Of a stretch of DNA of 36,424 nucleotides, positions 1-7,852 are shown piece after piece. The stretch's first letter is position 1, and every line of letters begins with the position of its first letter. The stretch spans positions 24,846-61,269 of the forward strand of contig QIAB01000074.1 in NCBI GenBank assembly GCA_003225455.1. The letters run 5' to 3'. The notes under the pieces were generated by a model. That model saw only the letters and a list, made by a program, of their open reading frames with translations, made no database searches and was not told where the DNA came from. Both the position numbers and the translations under genes were made by a program. Source of the DNA: Acidobacteriota bacterium (GTDB taxonomy: Bacteria; Acidobacteriota; Terriglobia; Terriglobales; Acidobacteriaceae).

Positions 1-318
1 GCTCAAATTCTCGATAACGCCTTCGTACCAGCTTCCCAGGTTCTTAACCCGGTAGCGAACCGGCGTTTGCAGTTTTAGTCGGCGGGCCCGCGGTACCCAA
101 GTCGGCTTCTTGCTATGTCCGCGGGAACGGCGGGTGGTGGCCGCCTCTGGAACAGTTTGCATCCGCTCAGTGCGGCGCATGGTGGACCAGTCGTATTTGT
201 ACTCGGCGGCGCAAACCAGGCAGACCTGGTAATAGTGACCATCGGCAGCCCGGCGGGGCCAGGAAAACTCGTGGGAGCAGCGGCCAAGCATAAGCACATC
301 CATTAACTTCTGTGGCAT
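1..318 (-). CDS. PilZ-like domain protein with N-terminal Cys/His motif (partial, cut by window edge)
   Basis: An open frame of 106 codons starts at ATG 318 and is still open at base 1, so only the N-terminal part is present. The protein begins MPQKLMDVLMLGRCSHEF and has a C-H...CLVC pattern (about residues 14-35) that looks like a small zinc-binding knuckle. A basic stretch follows (RARRLKLQTPVRYR), then GVIENLS at the edge. The Arg-rich segment followed by an (N/D)-x-S-type motif is the layout of PilZ domains, which bind cyclic di-GMP. The conserved residues after the Ser would lie outside the window. A role as a c-di-GMP-responsive protein is inferred. No strong ribosome binding site is seen. 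Confidence 0.6.
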   Translation of the reverse strand, partial: MPQKLMDVLMLGRCSHEFSWPRRAADGHYYQVCLVCAAEYKYDWSTMRRTERMQTVPEAATTRRSRGHSKKPTWVPRARRLKLQTPVRYRVKNLGSWYEGVIENLS

Positions 319-645
319 GGTCGTTTCTCGGACGGGGGTACTGGACCAGACTCATAATCCACCGGATGCCTAAATCTTGCTAGGTTACCTTAGTGTAATT
401 GCGGAAGAGCTTTGTTTTCAGTGAGGAAGCCGTTGAGATGGGCACGCCAAGCTCTCAACCGGCTGTCGAATTCTTTTCAGCATTACTGCGGGGAACACAG
501 TACGGTTTTTAGCTGGAACGATGTCATTAATCGTGTCAAAGTCCGGATCTGCCGAGGCATCGGGCAAGAACGCCGATTTTCGAAGCTGAAGCAGGCTGGG
601 CAGGTGCTCACCGGCAATCTTCTGAAAACAAGCCAAATCCAGCTC
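319..645. other. Stretch without a convincing gene
   Basis: Between the divergent PilZ-like and XRE genes there are only overlapping open frames on both strands with no recognisable domain. The + frame runs into the XRE gene out of phase. The - frame (about 72 codons, ending near 418) needs a TTG start. No RNA gene was recognised. Confidence 0.4.
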
Positions 646-675
646 TTGACATTATATTCCAATTTGCAATATAAA
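646..675 (+). promoter_or_regulatory. Sigma70-type promoter of the XRE-NfeD-flotillin operon
   Basis: TTGACA at 646-651 is a perfect -35 box. TATAAA at 670-675 is a near-perfect -10 box, with an 18-base spacer. The transcript would begin near 682, about 10 bases before the ATG at 692, so the mRNA would be nearly leaderless. No Shine-Dalgarno sequence is visible before that ATG. Confidence 0.65.
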
Positions 676-681
676 TATTGC
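666..681. promoter_or_regulatory. Inverted repeat over the -10 box, likely operator
   Basis: GCAATAT (666-672) and ATATTGC (675-681) are perfect inverted arms separated by AA. They overlay the -10 hexamer and the likely start point. A dyad here, directly ahead of a gene for a helix-turn-helix protein, is the typical position of an autorepressor site. Autoregulation is inferred. Confidence 0.55.
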
Positions 682-691
682 GATTTGAGTT

Positions 692-1204
692 ATGACGGTC
701 GCGGAGAAAATCCGTTACTTACGCGAGGTGGAAGGCTCGCTGCGCGGCATGGGCCGGTCCTTGACCCAGCTTGAGTTGGTGCGTGGCATCCGCAAGGAGC
801 TCGGCAAAACCATCAGCCAGTCGTATATTTCGCAGATCGAAAGCGGCGCTCGCCCGCACATGACGCAATCGACGCGCATGCTCCTCGCCAGATTTTTTAA
901 AGTGCACCCCGGATTTTTGGTCGACGACCCTGAGGGCTATCACACCGAGCTGACTTCGGATTTGCGCACCACAGAAGGGAAGTTGGACGTGTGGCTGTTG
1001 CAAGCGTCCGAGCGGTTTGCGGGCGACACAGAAGTGAGTGCGGTGCTGATCAAGGCCGCGCGCCAGAAAGATACGCGGCGATGTTTCCTGCTGCTGGGCG
1101 CGATCCTCGATGCACCAGGGCTCGCGGATCGATTGCTCGAGGCGCTCAAGCCTGACGCGGCAGCGTCGGCGAGAGCGCGTGCGGAGCATGGGAGGCCGGT
1201 ATGA
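692..1204 (+). CDS. XRE-family helix-turn-helix transcriptional regulator
   Basis: A 170-residue protein. The N-terminal 70 residues form a lambda-repressor-like helix-turn-helix (TVAEKIRYLREVEG, then a recognition region around SYISQIESGARP). The C-terminal 100 residues are helical and not assignable to a known sensor domain. The gene overlaps nfeD by four bases (ATGA at 1201-1204), so the two are probably translationally coupled. This links the regulator to the NfeD/flotillin membrane module. Its own promoter carries an inverted repeat at the -10 box, suggesting self-repression. ATG 692 lies only about 10 bases past the likely transcription start. Confidence 0.8.
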   Translation: MTVAEKIRYLREVEGSLRGMGRSLTQLELVRGIRKELGKTISQSYISQIESGARPHMTQSTRMLLARFFKVHPGFLVDDPEGYHTELTSDLRTTEGKLDVWLLQASERFAGDTEVSAVLIKAARQKDTRRCFLLLGAILDAPGLADRLLEALKPDAAASARARAEHGRPV

Positions 1205-1866
1205 CATGGGCGGATTTCTATCTCCTCTGTTTTGCCGTGGGATTTGTTTTTAGCCTGCTCTCGTTCTTGATGGGCAGTTTCCATCTGCCGCATCTTCCGC
1301 ATGGCGCCGGCGGAGGCCACAGTGGGCACGGCGGCGGAGTTGCGCATCACGGGGGCGCCGGAAAAGCCGGTATTAAGGGTGGTCATGCCTCACCTTTCAA
1401 TCTGTTCACACTGGCCGCGTTCCTCGCATGGTTTGGCGGCACCGGATATCTGCTTACTCGCTATTTCACAATCTGGTTTGTATTTGGCCTCGGCATTGCG
1501 TCGCTCAGCGGATTAACGGGAGGAGCAATCATTTATCTCTTTCTCTCTCGCGTGCTCATGTCAGAGGGAGAAGAAATGGATCCTGCCGACTACGAGATGA
1601 CAGGAGTCCTCGGAAGAATCTCAATTCCGATTCGCGAGGGAGGTACGGGAGAAATTATCTACTCGCAAGCTGGTACGCGTCGCACCTGCGGCGCTCGGGC
1701 TGAAGATGGCGGCGTCATCGCCAAGGGAACTGAGGTGGTAGTGACGCGCTACGACAAAGGAATTGCGTACGTTCGTCTGTGGACCGAGGTGGCTGGCGAC
1801 GACGGGAGTGGTGCTCCCATCGGCGACCAAACGGCATCCAGGCCGGCTGAAAAGGCGGGTGCGTGA
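1201..1866 (+). CDS. NfeD-family membrane protein
   Basis: A 221-residue protein preceded by GGAGG at 1191-1195. A first membrane segment covers residues 4-25. A Gly/His-rich loop follows (about residues 30-60, with many GH and HH pairs), then two further membrane segments (about 65-115). The C-terminal domain (about 130-200, from GVLGRISIPIREGG to IAYVRLWTEV) matches the small OB-fold of NfeD proteins, which partner with flotillin/SPFH proteins in membrane organisation. The next gene is flotillin, as in many bacteria. The His-rich loop is unusual and might bind metal; that part is speculation. Confidence 0.8.
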   Translation: MTWADFYLLCFAVGFVFSLLSFLMGSFHLPHLPHGAGGGHSGHGGGVAHHGGAGKAGIKGGHASPFNLFTLAAFLAWFGGTGYLLTRYFTIWFVFGLGIASLSGLTGGAIIYLFLSRVLMSEGEEMDPADYEMTGVLGRISIPIREGGTGEIIYSQAGTRRTCGARAEDGGVIAKGTEVVVTRYDKGIAYVRLWTEVAGDDGSGAPIGDQTASRPAEKAGA

Positions 1867-1938
1867 TGGATCGCAAATTGTGGCACCGGGCATCATTCTT
1901 ATGTGGTTACTGATTTCCGGGTTGTGATAGGAGGCGAT

Positions 1939-3399
1939 ATGTTCGGCATACCAATTGAATATTTGATCATCGCGGGACTTGCTGTTCTCGCGGTTTTGCT
2001 CCTGATGAGCGTGCTGGCGCGGCTTTACCGAAAAGCAGGCCCTCACGAAGCTCTCGTGGTGTACGGGTTCCGAGGCAAGCGCGTGATCACCGGCCACGGA
2101 ACGATTGTGTTCCCAATGGTCGAAAACTGCCACGATTTGTCTTTGGAGCTAATGTCATTCGACGTTGCCCCGCAGCAGGACCTCTATACGAAGCAAGGTG
2201 TGGCGGTCACGGTCGAAGCAGTCGCGCAGATCAAAGTGAAGTCCGACACCGAATCCGTCTGGACGGCTGCGGAGCAGTTCCTGACCAAGTCTGACCAGGA
2301 GCGAGAGGGACTCATCAAGCTGGTGATGGAGGGGCACCTGCGCGGCATTATCGGCCAGCTCACAGTCGAAGAGATCGTCAAACAGCCGGAGATGGTGGGC
2401 GATCGCATGCGGTCCACGTGTGCCGACGACATGAACAAGATGGGGCTTGAAGTCATCTCGTTCACTATCAAAGAAGTACGGGACAAGAACGAATACATCA
2501 TCAACATGGGCCGGCCGGATGTCGCCCGCATCAAGCGCGACGCCGATGTAGCTGCCGCCGAAGCTGATCGTGATACCGCGATCAAGCGTGCGCTAGCACA
2601 GCGGGAGTCCGCAGTCGCGAAAGCGCAGGCCGATCAAGATCGTGTGCTCGCGGAGACGCTCTCTTTAGCCAAACAGGCTGAGGCGCAACGGGATCTTGAA
2701 GTGAAGCGGGCGCAGTTTCTGGAAGTCACTAAACGTCAGCAGGCGCAAGCCGATAAAGCTTATGACATCCAGACCAACATCATGCAGCAGCAGGTGGTCG
2801 CCGAGCAGGTGAAAGTGCAGCAGGTCGAGAAGGAGCAGCAGGTCAAGGTACAGGAAGCAGAGATTGCGCGGCGCGAGAAAGAGCTGATCGCGACTGTGCT
2901 GAAGCAGGCGGAGATCGAGCGCCAACGGATCGAGACTCTGGCGGCAGCTGAGAAGCAGCGCCTGATGGCCGAAGCTGAAGGTCACGCCTCAGCGATCCGG
3001 CAACAAGGCGAGGCCGAAGCAGAAATCATTTTCAAGAAAGGCGAAGCCGAAGCCAAGGCAATGAACGTGAAAGCCGAGGCGTACCAGGAGTACAACCAGG
3101 CGGCAGTCATTGACAAGCTGTTCACCAACATGCCGGAGGTGGTTAAAGCTCTGGCGAGCCCGCTGGCCAACGTGGACAAGATCACCATCGTTTCTACCGG
3201 CAACGGCGATGCCTCCGGCATGAACAAGATCACTGGGGACATCACCAAGATGGCGGCGCAAGTGCCAGCCCTGTTCGAAACGCTCTCCGGGATGAGCATG
3301 GGCGAACTGTTTGCCAAAGTGCGGACCATTGGCGACAAAGGACCGAAACCACCGGATTCTTTGCCTCCGTCGAGCAAGGGCGCGGGAGCAGGGAAGTAG
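1939..3399 (+). CDS. Flotillin-family (SPFH/Band 7) protein
   Basis: ATG 1939 is chosen because AGGAGG lies at 1929-1934; an upstream in-frame start at 1903 has no such site. The 486-residue protein has one N-terminal membrane span (about residues 8-30), an SPFH domain (about 35-210) and a long coiled coil rich in Ala, Glu, Gln and Lys (about 210-390, with repeated AEAE and GEAEAK units). The C-terminal part (VIDKLFTNMPEVVKALASPL) is typical of flotillins. Flotillins scaffold ordered membrane regions. Pairing with NfeD upstream and PspA downstream suggests a membrane-integrity function. Confidence 0.88.
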   Translation: MFGIPIEYLIIAGLAVLAVLLLMSVLARLYRKAGPHEALVVYGFRGKRVITGHGTIVFPMVENCHDLSLELMSFDVAPQQDLYTKQGVAVTVEAVAQIKVKSDTESVWTAAEQFLTKSDQEREGLIKLVMEGHLRGIIGQLTVEEIVKQPEMVGDRMRSTCADDMNKMGLEVISFTIKEVRDKNEYIINMGRPDVARIKRDADVAAAEADRDTAIKRALAQRESAVAKAQADQDRVLAETLSLAKQAEAQRDLEVKRAQFLEVTKRQQAQADKAYDIQTNIMQQQVVAEQVKVQQVEKEQQVKVQEAEIARREKELIATVLKQAEIERQRIETLAAAEKQRLMAEAEGHASAIRQQGEAEAEIIFKKGEAEAKAMNVKAEAYQEYNQAAVIDKLFTNMPEVVKALASPLANVDKITIVSTGNGDASGMNKITGDITKMAAQVPALFETLSGMSMGELFAKVRTIGDKGPKPPDSLPPSSKGAGAGK

Positions 3400-3408
3400 G
3401 TATCCGTG

Positions 3409-3430
3409 GGGCGGGCGCCCTCGCCCGCCC
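3409..3430. repeat. GC-rich hairpin after flotillin
   Basis: GGGCGGGCG (3409-3417) and CGCCCGCCC (3422-3430) form a perfect 9-bp stem with a CCCT loop, ten bases after the flotillin stop. There is no T-run, so an intrinsic terminator is not supported. A similar unit, less perfect, precedes the ATGTAG repeat near 15470, so the two elements appear to travel together. Confidence 0.6.
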
Positions 3431-3437
3431 TGAAGCG

Positions 3438-3464
3438 ATGTAGGCGCGGGCGTCTCGCCCGTGC
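3438..3464 (+). repeat. ATGTAG palindromic intergenic repeat, copy 1
   Basis: Starts ATGTAGGCGCGGGCG and ends CGCCCGTGC; the two GC-rich arms pair around a short loop. It belongs to a family with further copies at 7759, 8800, 8829, 15498 and 33254. Confidence 0.7.
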
Positions 3465-3548
3465 AGCGGACAGATCTTTGCTATCTGTTATTCCAAGCGG
3501 ACTCCAGTCCGGGAGGAATGCAGTAAACCGCCGAGCTTCGCTCGGCCG

Positions 3549-3570
3549 GACAGCCGAGGGCGGCTGTCCC
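3549..3570. repeat. Palindrome upstream of pspA
   Basis: GGACAGCCG and CGGCTGTCC form a perfect 9-bp hairpin with a GAGGG-like loop between the flotillin and pspA genes. It may be a separate intergenic repeat type. Confidence 0.5.
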
Positions 3571-3609
3571 TACGTGTTCATTGTTAGGAGATACGAAAGG
3601 AGTCACCCC

Positions 3610-4269
3610 ATGGCATTACTTGAGCGAGTATCAACATTAGTCCGAGCCAATCTTAATGACCTGATCGACCGCGCTGAGCATCCTGAAAAGATGATCAAGC
3701 AGGTCATCCTCGACATGCAGAACCAGCTATTGCAGGTGAAGACACAGGTGGCAATTGCCATCGCCGATCAACATCTGCTCGAAAAAAAGCAGAAGGAAGA
3801 CGAAGACAAAGTTGCGGAATGGATGCGCAAAGCGGAGCTGGCCGTGGACAAAAAACAAGACGATCTGGCGCGCGCCGCCCTGGAGCGCGTGGAAAGCTAC
3901 CGCGACCTGAGCGAGGGCTTCGCCCAGCAAGTGAAAGATCAAAAAGCTCAGGTGGAAAATCTGAAAACCGCGTTGCGGCAACTCGAGCAGAAGCTTACCG
4001 AAGCACAGGCCAAAGCCGATCTGCTGATTACGCAGCATCGCCGGGCCCGCGCTGTGGGCAAAGCGGCGGACGCCCATTTGACGCACGGCAACGGCGGCCA
4101 CGCTGCCGCCTTCGATCGGATGAAACGCAAGGTGGCCCACGCGGAAGCGCATAGCCAGGCGAAATCGCAAATCGCCGCAGAAGATATCGAGCATCGCTTG
4201 TCCGCTCTGGAAAAAGAAGATCGCATCGAGCAGGCGCTGAGCGAATTGAAGGCGAAGAGGGGTGCGTAA
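3610..4269 (+). CDS. pspA: PspA/IM30-family membrane-stress protein
   Basis: ATG 3610 is preceded by AAAGGAG (3596-3602), which decides the start over the longer open frame beginning at 3406 that runs through repeats. The 219-residue protein begins MALLERVSTLVRANLNDLID, the amphipathic N-terminal helix typical of PspA/IM30/Vipp1. The remainder is a long helical coiled coil (about 25-215), and the length fits the family. These ESCRT-III-like proteins coat damaged membranes and preserve the proton gradient. Placement after NfeD and flotillin supports a combined envelope-stress module. About 200 bases of repeats separate it from flotillin, so it may have its own promoter. Confidence 0.88.
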   Translation: MALLERVSTLVRANLNDLIDRAEHPEKMIKQVILDMQNQLLQVKTQVAIAIADQHLLEKKQKEDEDKVAEWMRKAELAVDKKQDDLARAALERVESYRDLSEGFAQQVKDQKAQVENLKTALRQLEQKLTEAQAKADLLITQHRRARAVGKAADAHLTHGNGGHAAAFDRMKRKVAHAEAHSQAKSQIAAEDIEHRLSALEKEDRIEQALSELKAKRGA

Positions 4270-4277
4270 AGGCGAAA

Positions 4278-4370
4278 GTGACCGAAAGAGCGAATAAGGC
4301 GCGGTTAATCGGAATGCTCGTCGGCATTGCTGTACTCATTGTGGCCCTGCTGTTGAAGGGCCTCAGATAA
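4278..4370 (+). CDS. Small single-span membrane protein (30 residues)
   Basis: A GTG at 4278, eight bases after the pspA stop, opens a 30-codon frame ending TAA at 4368-4370. The product starts with a charged segment (TERANKARL), continues with one hydrophobic helix (IGMLVGIAVLIVALLL) and ends KGLR. A weak AAAGGCG motif precedes it. Charged N-terminus, one span and a short basic tail is the layout of small membrane peptides such as PspB/YneM-type partners, though no sequence homology is claimed. Its position makes it a possible membrane partner of PspA. It could be a chance frame. Confidence 0.45.
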   Translation: MTERANKARLIGMLVGIAVLIVALLLKGLR

Positions 4371-4467
4371 AGGGCCCACGTAGAGCGAAACGTACGGCAT
4401 TGCTGGATAGGCCTATGGAAGAAGTATTCCAACTGGATCGCCCTTGAAACCTTGGTTCTGTTCGAGA

Positions 4468-5352
4468 TTACCGGTGGCATGACTCGCTCAGGCCCGGCTC
4501 ACAACGAAGGTGGAAGACGTATCGCCCGATTACGTATCCCAATGCGGAGCCGACCAGAATATCGGACGTGAAGTGGTCCCGGCCAAGCAAGCGTCCCGTG
4601 GAAACCGCGCCTGCTGCCCCATACGCGAGGATCTTCACCCAAGGCCGCGGATATTCCCGCGCTACCACACTGGCCATCGCCCACATGAACATGGCATGGC
4701 CGCCGGGGAATGAAGTGTTGAAAGCATGGTGCTTCAGGAAATCGCCATTGCCGGTTCCTTCGCCGGGGCGCTGCCGGCCCGCGATGAGTTGCATGGGAGC
4801 ATATATCAGGAACGTGTTGGCGAGCGTTTCGAGTTCCAGTTGCCCGGTCTCTTTGGCGCGTGCGTTGCCAGTTTTTATGCCGTAGGCCCAAATTCCGACA
4901 AGGGCGCCGCTCATGCTGCCGAGGCTCACATTGGAAATATTGCCGTACAAATTCACATTGCCACCGGGAAGCGCCTCCTGAGTTCGCTTATCGGTTGCCA
5001 GCAAGGCTGCCGTGCCCGCCAAGAAGAGCGCGTCCCACTTGAGGTTCGAAACTTTAAACGGAGCGGCATACAGCTTCTTCTGGTCCTGCAAGCCTCGCTT
5101 TATGCTTCGCATGATCAGCCCATTCGGCTTACGCTCGGCTGGGTTTTGCGCGTCAGTGGAACCACCGGGATTCTGGTTCTCGGCATCCGTCCGAAAAGCG
5201 CTCAATCCAGCCTGACCCTCTAGAAACACAGAGCTGGTGGTTCCTGCGGGAAGCAGCGTTGGAGCTGAGGAGACGGTTTGGCAGGGTGCGCTAATGCAAA
5301 CGGCAACAGCAAAGCACTCAGCGAACATGATGTTGCGAAAAATGTTTTGCAA
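4468..5352 (-). CDS. PAP2-superfamily phosphatase, exported or membrane-bound
   Basis: A 294-residue protein with an N-terminal signal-like segment (FAECFAVAVCISAPCQ). The three phosphatase motifs are present in order in the C-terminal half: GRQRP (motif 1, although the expected leading Lys is a Gln), FPGGHA (motif 2, Gly where Ser is common before Gly-His) and GRLLGRDHFTSD (motif 3, R-x5-H-x3-D). The family dephosphorylates lipid phosphates such as undecaprenyl pyrophosphate or phosphatidic acid at the outer face of the inner membrane. Substrate cannot be told from sequence. The gene stands alone, facing the pspA operon. Confidence 0.8.
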   Translation of the reverse strand: MQNIFRNIMFAECFAVAVCISAPCQTVSSAPTLLPAGTTSSVFLEGQAGLSAFRTDAENQNPGGSTDAQNPAERKPNGLIMRSIKRGLQDQKKLYAAPFKVSNLKWDALFLAGTAALLATDKRTQEALPGGNVNLYGNISNVSLGSMSGALVGIWAYGIKTGNARAKETGQLELETLANTFLIYAPMQLIAGRQRPGEGTGNGDFLKHHAFNTSFPGGHAMFMWAMASVVAREYPRPWVKILAYGAAGAVSTGRLLGRDHFTSDILVGSALGYVIGRYVFHLRCEPGLSESCHR

Positions 5353-5473
5353 GCCTGATTTCCTTAATGTGACGGTGTAACGAATGCGGCAACATTAGGA
5401 TGCAGATTTCTGCCACAGGGAAGTCAATTCTGCGAAAGAAGATATTGAAAAATCGGCGAAAAGCGCGTTTCTT

Positions 5474-6799
5474 TTATGCGCTCGCCTTATCTGCCAACGG
5501 CAAGCTCTCGTCGCCGTTTTTGCCTGAATCCAGCTCCAGTTGCTCCTGGCCGCTGAGAGCAGTAACGCGTCCACGGTAGGTCTTCAGATGTGTTGAGGCT
5601 TTGTCAAATGCCTCCTGCGCTTTGTTCAAACTCTTGCCAACGTTCTCAAACTGATTCTGGAAGAAGTCGAATGACTTTTGTGCCTTCGCCAGCTCCAGTC
5701 GGCTCTTCTCGAATCTGACTGCGACCTCATACCACTTGTGCACAAGCGCGATGGTCTGCAAGGTCATCAATAACGTGTTGGGAGAAACTGGAAATACGTG
5801 CTGCGCGTTCAGCCAATCCGCAAGCTCGCGGTTGCGCACGGCTTCCATGTAGAGGGTTTCGCTAGGCAGATACATGAGAGCTATATCGGTAGTTCCGTGC
5901 TCCGGCTGAATGTAGGCCTTGATGCGTTTCGCTTCCGCCTTCATCACCCGCACAAATTCGTGGCGTGCTGCTTCGATTTCGGCTTCGTCGCTGCTTTCGA
6001 ACAACGCCAACACTTGCTCGCGGGGAAACTTGGCATCGATCGGCAGACGGCGATCGGGGAATTGAATTACCGCATCGGCGCGGCCGCCGTCGGGCAGCGT
6101 GGATTGTATTTCGAACATATGCGCGGGAAGAAAATCCGCCAGCAATCGCTCAAGGCTCGCCTCGCCGAATTGCCCGCGAAGATGCGGCAGCTTCAGCATG
6201 TTGTTCAGATCATTAATGGACTGACCTAGAGTTCCGACCTCACGCAAGTGTTCTTCCGCGGCTTTCAGATGCTGCTGCACACGCTCGAACTGCGCGAATC
6301 CCTCCTTAATGTTCTGATCCAGTTTTTGCTGTACCTCGCCGGAGATGGCTAGCAGCTTGGCATCGACGCGATCGCGGATGGCATCCAAGCTCTGCGCCGT
6401 CTTGAGGTTTAGATTTTCGATCTCGGCTTTGAGCTGGGAGGTGGTGAGAGCCAGGGAGTTGGTCAGTTCGGCTCGGGCTTCGCGCAGGTCGTGAGTTTGT
6501 TCGCGCCGCCCACCAGCCAGTTGAGCCTCCACGGAGTTGATCTCTTTAAATCCTTGCCCTAATCTATCGGTTACTTCCTGCCGAAGATCCCCTTTGGTGC
6601 TTTCCAGCCGCATGGCCATATCGGCAGTAGCGGCACTGAACTTGTGGGAGAGGCACTCGCGCAGAGCTACTGACTCTTTCGCAAGTGCTTGCAGATCAGC
6701 CGTTTGAGAGGAGGATGTAATGCGGCGGATAAATACGAGAAGGAGTACCAGAAGTATCAGGTTCAAAACGACGACTATGCCCAGCAGTAACGTCCCCAT
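5474..6799 (-). CDS. rmuC: RmuC-family DNA recombination protein
   Basis: A 441-residue protein with one N-terminal membrane span (about residues 3-24), a long coiled coil (about 35-180) and a C-terminal RmuC nuclease-like domain (about 190-390). That domain includes DAVIQFPDRRLPIDAKFPRE, DIALMYLPSETLY and the NTLLMTLQTIAL region. RmuC limits recombination at inverted repeats in E. coli. This is of interest here because the window is rich in short inverted repeats, but no functional link is shown. It is divergent from the CAP-domain gene with almost no gap, so the two promoters probably overlap the coding starts. Confidence 0.9.
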   Translation of the reverse strand: MGTLLLGIVVVLNLILLVLLLVFIRRITSSSQTADLQALAKESVALRECLSHKFSAATADMAMRLESTKGDLRQEVTDRLGQGFKEINSVEAQLAGGRREQTHDLREARAELTNSLALTTSQLKAEIENLNLKTAQSLDAIRDRVDAKLLAISGEVQQKLDQNIKEGFAQFERVQQHLKAAEEHLREVGTLGQSINDLNNMLKLPHLRGQFGEASLERLLADFLPAHMFEIQSTLPDGGRADAVIQFPDRRLPIDAKFPREQVLALFESSDEAEIEAARHEFVRVMKAEAKRIKAYIQPEHGTTDIALMYLPSETLYMEAVRNRELADWLNAQHVFPVSPNTLLMTLQTIALVHKWYEVAVRFEKSRLELAKAQKSFDFFQNQFENVGKSLNKAQEAFDKASTHLKTYRGRVTALSGQEQLELDSGKNGDESLPLADKASA

Positions 6800-6814
6800 C
6801 GTAAGGTGCTCGGC

Positions 6815-7753
6815 ATGATTCTAGAAGCTAGGCTTGTGGAAACAAAGCGGAATTGTTGCTTTGTTCGGTGCTGCCTCTGGAAGGCGCTCTGGAAGCGCGT
6901 TTTCGAGGATAGCGTCGCTGCAAAACTTATGCCCTTCGTCCTGCTAGCTTCTCTGGCTGTTCTCTTTTTGCCCTGGCCGCCGTCCGTTTTCGCCGCTGCG
7001 CCTGTGTCATCTCCCTTGACCTACGATTCCGCGGCCGAACAGAAACTTCTTGATCTGGCCAATCAGGCGCGAGTTCAAGCGGGATTGGCGCCGCTGCATC
7101 CAGACGATGGATTGACCGAAGCGGCACGGGAGCACGCCGCTGCAATTGCTGAACGGCAGCAGCTTTCACACCAGCTTCCCGGGGAAGCTCCTCTGGCGCA
7201 GCGTCTGGCTACCAGCACCAATCTGCATCTGGAGCGTGGCGGGGAGAATGTCGCAACCGCCGCTACCGTGGATCAGATCTATGCCAGTCTGATGCGCTCG
7301 GCGCCGCATCGGGAAAATCTCTTGAACCCTTCATTCAATGTGGCTGGCTTTGGCGTCGTGCGAAATGGTTACTTGCTCTTTGTTACGCAGGATTTCGGAG
7401 AGGGAAGAGAGACGTATTCAGCGCAGACTTCCGAGGACCTGGTTGCAGCCAGCGTGACGCAGAAGCGTCAGCAGCAGAGACGTTCAAGTTTGCTACGACT
7501 GAACAGCAGCGCCGCACAAGCAGCAGCTTGCTCGATGGCACGAGCAAACTCACTCATCACGCCGATGTCACGGGACATGGCGCAGAGTCGCTATCTTCTC
7601 CGCTACACGAGTAACCAGCCGCAGAATTTGCCGTCAAGTGCGCCTCGAGCCATAGGCGATCGCAACATCAGCGCATTCGCGGTTGGAAGCTGCTATGCGA
7701 AGACCACGAGCTACCCCAACGGCGTCTATTGGGTGGCGCTAATGTTCTATTAA
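6815..7753 (+). CDS. CAP/SCP-domain secreted protein
   Basis: The CAP domain spans roughly LLDLANQARVQAGL to LLFVTQDFG and keeps the usual polar residues: His in AREHAAA, Glu in GGENVA and His in APHRENLL. The C-terminal 120 residues are Ser/Gln-rich and unassigned. The start is uncertain. ATG 6815 has TAAGG eight bases upstream. ATG 6929 would put a hydrophobic export segment (PFVLLASLAVLFL) at the very N-terminus and leave room for a promoter away from rmuC. Either way the protein is probably exported or membrane-anchored. The molecular function of bacterial CAP proteins is mostly unknown. Confidence 0.75.
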   Translation: MILEARLVETKRNCCFVRCCLWKALWKRVFEDSVAAKLMPFVLLASLAVLFLPWPPSVFAAAPVSSPLTYDSAAEQKLLDLANQARVQAGLAPLHPDDGLTEAAREHAAAIAERQQLSHQLPGEAPLAQRLATSTNLHLERGGENVATAATVDQIYASLMRSAPHRENLLNPSFNVAGFGVVRNGYLLFVTQDFGEGRETYSAQTSEDLVAASVTQKRQQQRRSSLLRLNSSAAQAAACSMARANSLITPMSRDMAQSRYLLRYTSNQPQNLPSSAPRAIGDRNISAFAVGSCYAKTTSYPNGVYWVALMFY

Positions 7754-7758
7754 GATCG

Positions 7759-7784
7759 ATGTAGGCGCGCGTCCTCGTGCGTGC
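7759..7784 (+). repeat. ATGTAG palindromic intergenic repeat, copy 2
   Basis: A 26-base, slightly shortened copy (ATGTAGGCGCG...GTGCGTGC) six bases after the CAP-domain gene stop. Confidence 0.6.
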
Positions 7785-7852
7785 CGCAGCATCCGCCGCA
7801 ACCCCAGCGACTGTGCTAACCTGCTTGCGGCGCCCCTTCCTCCTTCGAATCG

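Noticed and set aside
418-636. 72-codon - strand frame
   Set aside because: Needs a TTG start, shows no known family, and lies in the gap between divergent genes. It could be a fragment of an old gene but cannot be supported.
412-774. 120-codon + strand frame ahead of the XRE gene
   Set aside because: It overlaps the XRE gene and its promoter out of phase, has no recognisable domain and no ribosome binding site.
3406-3609. N-terminal extension of PspA
   Set aside because: This part of the frame is translated repeat sequence; the well-placed AAAGGAG and the canonical N-terminus begin at 3610.
3400-3609. CRISPR-like array
   Set aside because: The short palindromes differ from each other and lack regularly spaced identical repeats or spacers; the family is scattered over the window.
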